NCBI GenBank assembly: GCA_964547415.1
Contig: CAZJNX010000193.1
Span: 1-9,112, forward strand
Length of the DNA: 9,112 bases
DNA from: CAZJNX01 sp964547415
GTDB taxonomy: Bacteria; Pseudomonadota; Alphaproteobacteria; Rhizobiales; Amorphaceae
Reading direction: 5' to 3'
In this document: positions 1 through 6,269 of the stretch, in pieces
How positions within the stretch are numbered: the first letter of the stretch is position 1
How the letters are laid out: each line of letters starts with the position of its first letter
Notes under the pieces: generated by a model
The model's input: the letters and a program-made list of their open reading frames with translations, nothing else
What the model was told of the DNA's origin: nothing
The model's database searches: none
Translations under genes and position numbers: made by a program

Positions 1-770
1 TCGTAGGGGTGGCGCTCGGTGCCGCAGAACTCGCGGCCGTTGTCGGTCAGGATGGTCCCCGGCAGGCCGAGGGTGCGGTAGAAGGGCAAGACGTCGTTGT
101 GCAGCACCACCACCGCCGCCTCGGGCTGCTTGGAGACGGGCAGGAAGCCGAAGGCGTACGAGCCATAGGTGTCGATCACGGCGTGCAGGTAGACCTCGCC
201 GACGCCTTACAGATTGCCGACGAAGACGGTGTCCGCCGACGGCAGCTCGCCCGGCACACCGCGTTCGATGTGCCGCTCGCGGGATGAGGGGTTGAGCTTT
301 TCCAGGAAGGCCGTCTGCTCGGGCGTGATCTCGATGGCCGTCTCGGCGTTGGCCTTCTCGAGCGCCGGCCAGCGGTCGACGCGGGTGCCGAGGCCGTTCT
401 CGTCGAGGATCTTCTGTATGGGGGTAGCGGAAAGCCGCGTGCCCTCCAGCGCCAGCATCGCTTCCAGGCGGTTGCAGCCGTAGGCGGGGGCTCGATTCCC
501 AGCACCTTGATCCGCGCCACGACGGGTTCGGGTGTCGTCTGCGAATGGCTCTTGTGGATCGGCGGCAGGTCCTCGAGGCCCTCGAAGCCCTGCGTCTGGA
601 ACCGTCGCTTCCCCTCGTAGGAGCTGGTGCGGTCGAGGCCGCGCTGACGGCAGGCCTTGCGCCACGTTCCCCAGTTCCTTCGCCAGTTCCAGGAGGCTCA
701 GACGCTGCTGGGCGCGCTTCGTTCCGCCGTCCCGTCCGGCTGACGCGGCGTCCGTCGATCCCTTGGCCAT
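1..770 (-). pseudogene. Broken IS481-like transposase, 5' part; runs off the left edge
   Basis: This is an insertion-sequence transposase with an N-terminal helix-turn-helix followed by an rve-type DDE integrase core. The ATG at 770-768 follows a GGAGAG ribosome site. Visible in order are an HTH block (LSLLELAKELGNVA, then ACRQRGLDRTS), a linker (PAYGCNRLEAMLALEG, then TPIQKILDENGLGTR) and the start of the catalytic core, with the first Asp in SADT (codon 231-233) and the second in TDNG (codon 42-44). The gene is dead in three ways. One extra base near 655-661 shifts the frame inside the HTH, a one-base loss near 486-492 restores it, and an in-frame TAA sits at 207-209 just after the first Asp. 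Reading continues well past the stop to the edge (VYLHAVIDTYGSYAFGF). The family is close to IS481/IS3; the IS481 assignment is from memory. Confidence 0.8.
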
Positions 771-813
771 GGCGCTCTCCTTCCTCGCCAGGAAAGCGCG
801 GGAAGAGGCTCAA

Positions 814-831
814 GAGCACAAGTGAAGCACA
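814..831 (-). repeat. Possible terminus of the IS481-like element
   Basis: Read on the minus strand, this stretch begins TGTGCTTCACTTGTGCTC and lies about 45 bases upstream of the transposase start. The IS256-type reading frame arriving from the right stops matching its family at about the same place, near 832. Elements of this broad group often start with TG, so this is a plausible right-hand end. The other end lies outside the window, so neither the inverted repeat nor a target duplication can be confirmed. Confidence 0.25.
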
Positions 832-1320
832 GGCCGCGCCATCGGCCGGAGCCGTTCGGAATGATCCTCGCTCGCCGCCCCTCCTCGAGAAACAGGCGCT
901 CCGGCAGGGTCGTGGTCCGCCTCGCCCGGCGGTTGCGTGACGGAAAACCTCGGATGCGCGGGGCGGGCTTCGAAGGCGCCCATGAAGCAGCGCGTCGCCG
1001 GCGGCGGGTGGGCCTCGCCGTCGCCGACCAGGCCGACGGCGAGGCGCGCGCGGCTGGGCGCCCGACAGGCCGCCCTCGCCCGCGCCTTGCCGTCGGGCCG
1101 CGGATCCGCCGGAAGCGGTGCGGCGAGGGAGGGCATCCGGTGCGCGCGGCAGCGCCGGCGCGCCGGGGCGCGGGAAGGACGCCTCGATCGCGCGGATCAC
1201 GCCCGGCGCGCCGTCCGAGACCGCCAGCGCCGGATCGCCGAAACCGCGGGCGCGCTCCCCAGCCGCCCGCCGATCAGCGCCCGGAGCGCCTCGCCCGTGC
1301 GTTCGTCTGCAGATACTGTC
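832..1320 (-). pseudogene. IS256/Mutator-family transposase remnant, C-terminal half
   Basis: Minus-strand translation gives IS256-type motifs in family order but in changing frames. First comes ALRALIGG (about 1265-1285), then GFGDPALAVSDGAPGVIRAIE (VSDG...E at 1221-1183, second catalytic Asp at 1213-1215). Next is RRCRAHRM, continuing through RARAACRAPSRA and CFMGAFEARPAHPRFSVT (about 1150-940). Last is RTTTLPERLFLEEGRRARIIPN, with the catalytic Glu at about 899-901. Moving between these blocks needs at least three frameshifts, so the gene cannot make a transposase. The N-terminal half is absent or unrecognisable to the right. At the left the match stops near 832, where the IS481-like element seems to begin, which suggests that element inserted into this one. 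Confidence 0.75.
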
Positions 1321-1400
1321 TCCCTCGGGGATGTGCCCTGGGCCGCCGGCGCCAACCGACCGCCCGCTTCCCCCGCTCACGATTGGCAGGCTGCGTCCCA

Positions 1401-1762
1401 GTCCGGCACGCCGTCCGCGGCTGCTTCGGCGCGAACCGCGAGGATGTCGCCAGGGGCCTCAGCCTCCGCCACGATGGCGGCAGCCGGTCCATGGATGCCA
1501 ACGAAAGCGAGATCCGGTTCCTCGCCGCGAAGAACTCTCCCGCATCCGTCCACGCCCCAGAGGGCAAAGGAAAACCTGTTCCGGGTGCGCTGGTTCGACA
1601 CGATCGAGGACCTGCGCCGAGCCCGCCTGGCGTTCCAGCGGACCTGCGACGAGCCCTGCCGATCGCGCGCCGCGGGCATCGCCCGCCAGCCGCCATCGAA
1701 CGCGAACGAACCGTGAAGCGGCAGAAGGCCGCACAGGCCAAAATCGCGTCACGAAACTGTAG
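1401..1762 (+). pseudogene. IS3-type DDE transposase remnant, C-terminal part, catalytic Glu deleted
   Basis: Plus-strand translation shows VRHAVRGCFGANREDVARGL, then SLRHDGGS (second catalytic Asp, normally RHDHGSQ), then EIRFLAAKNSPASVHAPEG. The frame then changes to KENLFRVRWFDTIEDLRRARLAFQ (from 1567), and changes back to LPIARRGHRPPAAIERERT (from 1656). In intact relatives, as I remember them, about nine to ten residues containing the catalytic Glu (NGCAERFIRT) lie between the first two blocks. Here they are missing at about 1564-1568. Two frameshifts and this deletion make it non-functional. Weak similarity may reach back to about 1335. A TAG at 1760-1762 closes one frame, but the true end of the element is not visible. 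Confidence 0.7.
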
Positions 1763-1872
1763 ACCGGTACAAAGACCACCCTGGAGGCGGTCCGGCGCGG
1801 TGCCTGAGCGGCCTCGCCACCTCCGTCCGGCCGTCGCTCCGATTCGGCCGCGCCCATACCCGGCCCGGGCAC

Positions 1873-2034
1873 GGCCGCGGAAGACGCACCGGACCGCCGC
1901 ATCCCTACGACCGGGGCAGTCTCGCCGGACGCTGCCACGACACGGTCGAACCCGTCCGCCGTATCGCCACCTGCTTCGACAAGCGCGCGGCGAACGTCAC
2001 GGCCGCCGTCGCCATCGCGTCCTTCAGCCTGTAG
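1873..2034 (+). pseudogene. IS5-type transposase C-terminal remnant
   Basis: The last 53 codons before the TAG at 2032-2034 resemble the C-terminus of IS5-superfamily (DDE_Tnp_1) transposases. PPHPYDRGSLAGR corresponds to the usual PYDRxLYxxRHxVE region, and VRRIATCFDKRAANVTAAVAIASFSL corresponds to the usual RRIATRYDKxAxNFLAAVxLAS tail. The segment between them (normally E-x-F-x-x-x-LK-x-x) is eroded: the expected catalytic Glu context reads CHDTVEP. No upstream part of the gene can be followed through 1763-1872, where I see only frame-shifted noise. The remnant is probably an old decayed insertion lying beside the IS3-type remnant. Confidence 0.6.
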
Positions 2035-2235
2035 CTCGGGCACCATGTGGGTACCCCGCACACGGTGTCCCGCGTCGTGCCGATCTGTCGACCCCGGCGA
2101 CGACAGCACGGCTCGCCCCTTCCCTTCCGGAACGGGCCATGCGGCCCCTTTTCCCGCGACAGCCTTCCCGGTCCCTTCGCAAGGCCGTCCAGGAGCCTTG
2201 CCGTGCCGCGACGGGACTGGCCGGCATGCGGCGGA

Positions 2236-2287
2236 GCGTGCGCCCGCAGCCCACGCAACCGCAAGGGGTTCGACCCCGTCGTGGCGA
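2236..2287 (+). repeat. Imperfect direct repeat, copy 1
   Basis: This 52-base copy matches 2374-2425 at about 43 of 52 positions by hand alignment without gaps. The best-conserved core is CGCAACCG, then AAGGGGTTCG, then CGTCGTGGC. The two copies start 138 bases apart. It contains the short hairpin GGGGT-TCG-ACCCC, which the second copy does not keep. Its function is unknown. Confidence 0.6.
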
Positions 2288-2373
2288 CCATCGGGTCGGG
2301 CCGTCCGTCGGGGCACCGCCCCGCAAGCGCGGGCCTCGCGCACCGTCACCGCCGCGGAAGGCGGTTCGACAGG

Positions 2374-2425
2374 GCGTCCGCCCGGCGGCCCCGCAACCGA
2401 AAGGGGTTCGGCCGCGTCGTGGCCA
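2374..2425 (+). repeat. Imperfect direct repeat, copy 2
   Basis: Second copy of the 52-base repeat, ending only about ten bases past the dnaQ stop codon. The offset of 138 is a multiple of three, so both copies fall in the same minus-strand frame (NPLRLRG and NPFRLRG). A stop codon lies between them and nothing suggests that the frame is translated. Confidence 0.6.
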
Positions 2426-2433
2426 GCGTTGCA

Positions 2434-3189
2434 TCACGCGGTCGCGCGGCGCTCGTTCCCGTCGGCGCTCGTCCCGGATGCCGCCGCGTTGTCGTCGAGG
2501 TAGGCGTGCCACAGGGCGTCCGCCCCGAGCTCCTCCACGAAGGCCCGGTGGGCGGCCGCCTCCTCGTCCGTGAGGCGGGGCGGGAGGGGGGACGGCCTCT
2601 TGCGGACGGGACCGCGGTGGAGGACCGCGCCGCCGCGGGCACCGTAGCCAGCGGACGGGGCCGCGAAGAGGGCGCGCTGACGGCCGCCGGTCAGCTCCAG
2701 GTAGACCTCGGCCAGGATTTCCGAATCGAGGAGGGCGCCGTGCTTGGTGCGACGGGAATTGTCGATCCCGTAGCGGGCGCACAGGGCGTCGAGGCTGTTC
2801 TGCGCCCCCGGGTGCTTGCGACGGGCGAGGGACAGGGTGTCGAGCACCCTGTCCCAGCCGATGGGGGCCACGCCCGCCCGCTCGAACTCCATGTTGAGGA
2901 AGGCGAGGTCGAAGCTGGCGTTGTGGATGACGAGCCGGTCTTCGGCCAGGAACTCCAGCAAGGCGGGCAGCACGGCGGCGAAGACCGGCTGGTCCTTCAG
3001 AAAGTCGTCCCCGAGGCCGTGGACGGCGAAGGCCTCCGCCGGCATCGGCCGCTCCGGATTGACGTAGGCGTGGAACGTCTCGCCGGTCGGCATCCCGTCG
3101 AGGAGCTCGACGGCGCCGATCTCCACGATGCGGTCGCCGTTACGGGCGTCGAGCCCCGTCGTCTCCGTGTCGAGGACGATCTCGCGCAT
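2434..3189 (-). CDS. dnaQ: DNA polymerase III epsilon subunit (3'-5' proofreading exonuclease)
   Basis: DnaQ removes misincorporated nucleotides from the growing 3' end as part of the replicative polymerase core, bound to the alpha subunit. The 251-residue protein shows all DEDDh exonuclease motifs: Exo I DTETTG (Asp7, Glu9), Exo II VIHNASFDLAFL (Asp94), and Exo III with H150 and D155 (KHGALLDSEILAEVY). The length is close to the E. coli protein (243). The ATG at 3189-3187 has AGGGG seven bases upstream, and the conserved MREIVLDTETTG starts there; a longer frame to 3300 adds only basic noise. The C-terminal region carries PPRLTDEEAAAHRAFVEELGADALWHAYL, typical of alphaproteobacterial DnaQ. 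It ends in a tail of about 20 Ala/Ser/Asp/Arg-rich residues next to the IS-rich region. It follows coaE after 133 bases. Confidence 0.95.
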   Translation of the reverse strand: MREIVLDTETTGLDARNGDRIVEIGAVELLDGMPTGETFHAYVNPERPMPAEAFAVHGLGDDFLKDQPVFAAVLPALLEFLAEDRLVIHNASFDLAFLNMEFERAGVAPIGWDRVLDTLSLARRKHPGAQNSLDALCARYGIDNSRRTKHGALLDSEILAEVYLELTGGRQRALFAAPSAGYGARGGAVLHRGPVRKRPSPLPPRLTDEEAAAHRAFVEELGADALWHAYLDDNAAASGTSADGNERRATA

Positions 3190-3312
3190 TGGGCAGCCCC
3201 TGGCCTCCTGCCGGTTGGCCCGCGCCGCCGGCCGACGAGCGGACGGGACGGACGGGCGACGCGGACGGCGACCATGGTGGCCGCCGTCGACGGAGACCAC
3301 AAGATATCGGGT

Positions 3313-3331
3313 AAAGCTTGCATCAAGCTTT
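3313..3331 (-). other. Hairpin spanning the coaE stop codon
   Basis: A perfect eight-base inverted repeat, AAAGCTTG and CAAGCTTT, separated by three bases. On the minus strand it can be extended past one mismatch by three more G-C pairs (GGG with CCC). The coaE TGA (3325-3323) lies inside it. No U-run follows, so it is not a standard intrinsic terminator. It could pause RNA polymerase, stabilise the mRNA end, or reduce read-through into dnaQ. Only the inverted repeat is seen; the role is inferred. Confidence 0.5.
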
Positions 3332-3919
3332 CCCCTGCATCGTCGCCGCCATGCGGATCACGGCGTCGACCGCGCGGGCGGCGGGGGCGAACCCGCGGCT
3401 GGTGTCGATGACCACGTGGGCCCGCCGCCGCTTGTGGGCGTCGGGCAGCTGGCGGGACAGGATGCCGGCGAGCTTGTCCTCCGTCATGCCCGGGCGGGCG
3501 AGCACCCGCGCCCGTTGGACGTCCTCGGGCGCGGTCACCACGACGACGAGATCGACCTCCCGGTCCCGCCCGGTCTCGAACAGCAGCGGCACGTCGAGGA
3601 CGGCGAGCGGGCTTGCCGACGTGCGCGCGTCGTCCAGGAAGGAACGCTCCACCGCCCGCACCAGCGGATGCACGACGCCCTCGAGGGCGGCCATCGCCTC
3701 CGCGTTCCCCACCACGTGCCGGGACAGGCGCTGCCGGTCGATCCGCCCGTCCACGACCGCGTCGGGAAAGAGCGCACCGACGGCCTCCACGGCGGGGCCG
3801 GCGTAAAGGACGTGGACGGCCCGGTCGGCGTCGTAGACCGGGACCCCGCGGGCGGCGAACATGGCCGCCGTCGTCGACTTCCCGGTGCCGATGGACCCGG
3901 TGAGGCCCGCGACGATCAT
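3323..3919 (-). CDS. coaE: Dephospho-CoA kinase
   Basis: CoaE phosphorylates the 3'-hydroxyl of dephospho-CoA with ATP, the last step of coenzyme A synthesis, in the cytoplasm. The 198-residue protein begins MIVAGLTGSIGTGKST, with the P-loop GSIGTGKS at residues 8-15. The family-typical VYDADRAVH (Asp30 and Asp32) follows. Further on are HPLVRAVE, the VLDVPLLFETG strand-turn and ILSRQLPDAHKRRRAHVVIDTS near the C-terminus. The length is normal for the family (about 200). The ATG overlaps the aroE stop codon by four bases (ATGA), so the two are probably translationally coupled. The frame stays open far upstream through aroE and maf, but that extension is not CoaE-like. Confidence 0.95.
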   Translation of the reverse strand: MIVAGLTGSIGTGKSTTAAMFAARGVPVYDADRAVHVLYAGPAVEAVGALFPDAVVDGRIDRQRLSRHVVGNAEAMAALEGVVHPLVRAVERSFLDDARTSASPLAVLDVPLLFETGRDREVDLVVVVTAPEDVQRARVLARPGMTEDKLAGILSRQLPDAHKRRRAHVVIDTSRGFAPAARAVDAVIRMAATMQGKA

Positions 3920-4767
3920 CGCCCGGCCTCCCCCTCCCCTTCCAGGTCGCCCGCGATCTCTGCGTAGAGCCCGTCGTCCACGGCGGGGCGCACGCCGAAC
4001 CAGCGCTCGAAGCCGACGGCGGCCTGGTGGAGGAGCATGCCGAGCCCCCCCGCGACCCGGAGGCCCTGCGCCCGCGCAGCGGCCATCAGCGGCGTCTCGA
4101 GGGGCACGTAGACGATGTCGCTCACCACCGTGTCGGCGGCCGCGCCGTCGAGGGCGAGGTCGAGGGCGGGCTCCCCCTTCATGCCGAGGACGCTCGTGTT
4201 GACGAGGAGGCCGGCCCGCGGAACGAAGGCGGAGCGCTCCTCCCAGGGCACCGGCTCCACGCCGGGAAAGTCGCGGGCGAGAGCCTCGGCCCGGGCGGCG
4301 GTGCGGTTGGCGAGGAAGATGGAGCGGAAGCCCCGCGCCCGCAGACCGTGGAGGACGGCCCGCGCCGCCCCGCCCGCGCCGATCACGAGGGCGACCGGCC
4401 GCCCGTCGGCCCAGCCCGGCGTCTCCTGGTCGAGGTTGGCGAGAAAGCCCTCGCAGTCGCTGTTGGTGCCATGGAGGACGCCGTCCTCCAGCCACAGCGT
4501 GTTGACGGCCCCGATCGCCCGGGCCGTGTCGTCGGCCCTCGCGTAGCGCAGCGCCGCCTCCTTGTGGGGCACGGTGACGTTGGCGCCGACGAGCCCGTGG
4601 TTCTGGAAGGTGGCGAGGAAGCGGTCGATCCCGGCCGGGGGGACCGCGATGCGCTCGTACAGCCCGTCGATCCCGTAGCGGGCGAGCCAGTAGCGGTGGA
4701 CGAGGGGCGAGCGCGAATGGGCGATGGGCCAGCCGATGACGGCCGCGGTGGGCGGATGGGAACTCAA
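3916..4767 (-). CDS. aroE: Shikimate dehydrogenase (NADP+)
   Basis: AroE reduces 3-dehydroshikimate to shikimate in the aromatic amino acid pathway. The 283-residue protein has the shikimate-binding serines in IAHSRSP (Ser18, Ser20), NVTVPHKE with catalytic Lys69, and GAVNT with Asn89. It also has NSDCEGF with catalytic Asp104, the dinucleotide loop GAGGAA (130-135), an NRT motif (154-156) suited to NADP and the late GLGMLLHQAAVGFERW. The start is TTG at 4767-4765, since no ATG or GTG lies close before the conserved VIGWPIAHS at residue 10. AGGGAG about ten bases upstream may serve as ribosome site. It sits 42 bases after maf and overlaps coaE by four bases. Confidence 0.95.
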   Translation of the reverse strand: MSSHPPTAAVIGWPIAHSRSPLVHRYWLARYGIDGLYERIAVPPAGIDRFLATFQNHGLVGANVTVPHKEAALRYARADDTARAIGAVNTLWLEDGVLHGTNSDCEGFLANLDQETPGWADGRPVALVIGAGGAARAVLHGLRARGFRSIFLANRTAARAEALARDFPGVEPVPWEERSAFVPRAGLLVNTSVLGMKGEPALDLALDGAAADTVVSDIVYVPLETPLMAAARAQGLRVAGGLGMLLHQAAVGFERWFGVRPAVDDGLYAEIAGDLEGEGEAGR

Positions 4768-4809
4768 CGGGTCTCTTCTCCCTGTCGGTCCGCGCCCGGG
4801 CGTCCGGGC

Positions 4810-5412
4810 TCATTCCATGAGGACGCCGCAGGCCCTCAGGTGGCGAAGGAGGGGCAGCATGGGCAGGCCGAGGATGGTGAAGAAGTCCCCCTCCACGGCC
4901 TCGAACAGCTGGATGCCGTGGCCCTCGAGGTGGTAGCCGCCGACGCTCTCGAGGACGCGCGTGCCGCACCCCTCGAGGTAGTCCTCCAGGAACGCCTCGC
5001 TGAAGGGGCGCACCGCGAGGCGCGCGCTCGACACGTGGCGGAAGACCTGGCCGCTGGCGCAGCCGAGGGTGCACACCGCCGCGTGGAGGCGGTGGACGCG
5101 GCCGCGCAGGCGCATCAGCTGGGCCCGCGCCTCATCGAGGGACGCGGGCTTCGACAGGCACTCCCCGTCGAGGTCGAGCGTCTGGTCGGCGCCGATGACG
5201 AGGGCGTCGGGCCGGCGCCGTGCCACGACGGCGGCCTTCTCCTCGGCGAGGCGCAGCGCGAGGTCCATGGGACCCGGGCCCTCGGCGACCGCGGCGGCCT
5301 CGATGGCGCGCTCGTCGATGTCGGCCGGCTCGGTGACGAAGCTGACCCCCGCCGCGGCGAGGAGGCGGCCGCGGGCGGCACTGCGGGAGGCGAGGACGAC
5401 GCTGGCCATCAT
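4810..5412 (-). CDS. maf: Maf-family nucleotide pyrophosphatase (YceF-like)
   Basis: Maf proteins hydrolyse non-canonical or modified nucleoside triphosphates to monophosphates. The 200-residue protein has the N-terminal LASRSAARGRLLAAAGV (usual form LASxSPRRxxLL), DIDE at 31-34 and LRLAEEKA around 53-60. GADQ follows at 74-77 (Asp76 is the likely general base), then LSKP, and VGGYHLEGHGIQLFEAVEGDF with ILGLP near the C-terminus. GADQ rather than GADT suggests the YceF-type subgroup, reported to favour m7GTP; that substrate is inferred. The first ATG (5412-5410) overlaps the upstream stop as ATGA. A second in-frame ATG follows at once (5409-5407) and may be the real start, as AGGA lies directly before the first. 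Confidence 0.9.
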   Translation of the reverse strand: MMASVVLASRSAARGRLLAAAGVSFVTEPADIDERAIEAAAVAEGPGPMDLALRLAEEKAAVVARRRPDALVIGADQTLDLDGECLSKPASLDEARAQLMRLRGRVHRLHAAVCTLGCASGQVFRHVSSARLAVRPFSEAFLEDYLEGCGTRVLESVGGYHLEGHGIQLFEAVEGDFFTILGLPMLPLLRHLRACGVLME

Positions 5413-6269
5413 TCCTGCGGCAGGTCTTCGGAAAGGCGGGAGCCGTAGCGCCTGTTGGTGAGCAGCGCAACGATGGCGGCGGCCGTCTCCTCGATGGACC
5501 GGCGGGTCACGTCGATCACCGGCCAGCCGTTCTCGGCGCACAGGCGGCGGGTGAAGGCGATTTCCTTGGCGATCGCCTGACGGTCCACGTAGCTCGTCCG
5601 CGCCGACATGGCGTTGATCGACAGCAGGCGGTTCTCGCGGAGCTGCACGATCCGCTCCGCGCTCGCCACGAGGCCGACCACGAGGGCCCGCTTCGCCTTG
5701 AACAGGTGCGGCGGCGGCGGGATGTCGTTGACGATGGGCAGGTTCGTCGTCTTCACCCCGCGGTTGGCGAGGTAGATGCTCGTCGGCGTCTTCGAGGTGC
5801 GCGACACGCCGATGAGGACGACGTCGGCCTGGTCGATGTCGGCCGGCAGCGCGCCGTCGTCGTGGTGCATGGCGAAGTTGAGCGCCTCGATCCGGTCGAA
5901 GTAGTCCCGGTCGAGCTCGTGCTGCCCGCCGACCCGCGCCTTCGCCGTCACGTTGAGGTAGGACTGGAAGACGGCGACCAGCGGATCGAGGACGTCGAGG
6001 CAGGGAAGGCTCATCTCCCGGCACGCCTCGAGGAGGCGGGAGGAGATCGCCGTGTCGACGAGGGTGAACATCACGATGCCGGGAGCGGCCTCGATCTCGG
6101 CCAGCACCCGCTCCAGTTGGCGCTCCGAGCGCACCAGCGGGTAGACGTGCTCGATCGGCTCCACGTCCTCGTAGCGGGCGGCGGCCGCGCGCGAGGCGGT
6201 CATCAGCGTCTCGCCCGTCGAGTCGGAGACGAGGTGCAGGTGCACGAAGGTGGGAACGGCCGGTGACAA
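5409..6269 (-). CDS. ppsR: PEP synthase / PPDK regulatory protein (kinase-pyrophosphorylase, DUF299)
   Basis: This family switches PEP synthase or pyruvate phosphate dikinase off and on by ADP-dependent phosphorylation of a Thr near the catalytic His and by Pi-dependent dephosphorylation. The 286-residue protein begins near FVHLHLVSDSTGETL. It has the family P-loop GVSRTSKTPTS at 154-164, ANRGVKTTNLPIVNDIPPP after it, and the late MSARTSYVDRQAIAKEIAF and NGWPVIDVTRRSIEETAA. I chose the TTG at 6269-6267: AAGGA lies seven bases upstream, the length fits the family (about 270-290), and the open frame before it is Arg-rich noise. Which of the two enzymes it controls cannot be told here, as neither lies in the window, so the symbol ppsR is provisional. 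It is first in a run with maf, aroE and coaE. Confidence 0.9.
   Translation of the reverse strand: MSPAVPTFVHLHLVSDSTGETLMTASRAAAARYEDVEPIEHVYPLVRSERQLERVLAEIEAAPGIVMFTLVDTAISSRLLEACREMSLPCLDVLDPLVAVFQSYLNVTAKARVGGQHELDRDYFDRIEALNFAMHHDDGALPADIDQADVVLIGVSRTSKTPTSIYLANRGVKTTNLPIVNDIPPPPHLFKAKRALVVGLVASAERIVQLRENRLLSINAMSARTSYVDRQAIAKEIAFTRRLCAENGWPVIDVTRRSIEETAAAIVALLTNRRYGSRLSEDLPQE

Larger units (their letters stand above)
2035..2433. other. Gene-free stretch between IS debris and dnaQ
   Basis: About 400 bases with no credible coding sequence. Open frames exist on both strands but carry only Arg/Pro/Ala-rich high-GC noise with no family motif. The one clear structure is the imperfect direct repeat at 2236-2287 and 2374-2425. 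The first copy contains a small hairpin, GGGGT-TCG-ACCCC. No clear terminator for dnaQ is seen. The stretch may be the non-coding end of a decayed IS or a genomic repeat family. Confidence 0.5.

Noticed and set aside
2261..2280. tRNA-like T-arm (GGGGTTCGACCCC)
   Set aside because: Only a five-pair stem with a three-base loop. No acceptor, D or anticodon arm can be built around it, and the second repeat copy loses the pairing.
822..2573. 583-codon open frame on the plus strand
   Set aside because: Arg/Pro-rich with no family motif over most of its length. It crosses remnants of several IS elements on both strands and runs into the dnaQ antisense. Only short blocks of it (about 1401-1566 and 1656-1700) are real transposase remnants.
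3265..3287. Near-palindrome around CCATGG between coaE and dnaQ
   Set aside because: Short and imperfect. In such GC-rich sequence it is likely chance, and nothing suggests an operator.
2047..3411. 454-codon plus-strand frame over dnaQ
   Set aside because: Antisense shadow of dnaQ; no recognisable domain and no ribosome site.
3323..5074. 583-codon open frame on the minus strand
   Set aside because: Only the last 198 codons are CoaE. The rest is the shifted shadow of aroE and maf, which have clear motifs in their own frames.
4027..5448. 473-codon plus-strand frame over aroE and maf
   Set aside because: Antisense shadow typical of high-GC genes; aroE and maf have full motif sets on the minus strand.
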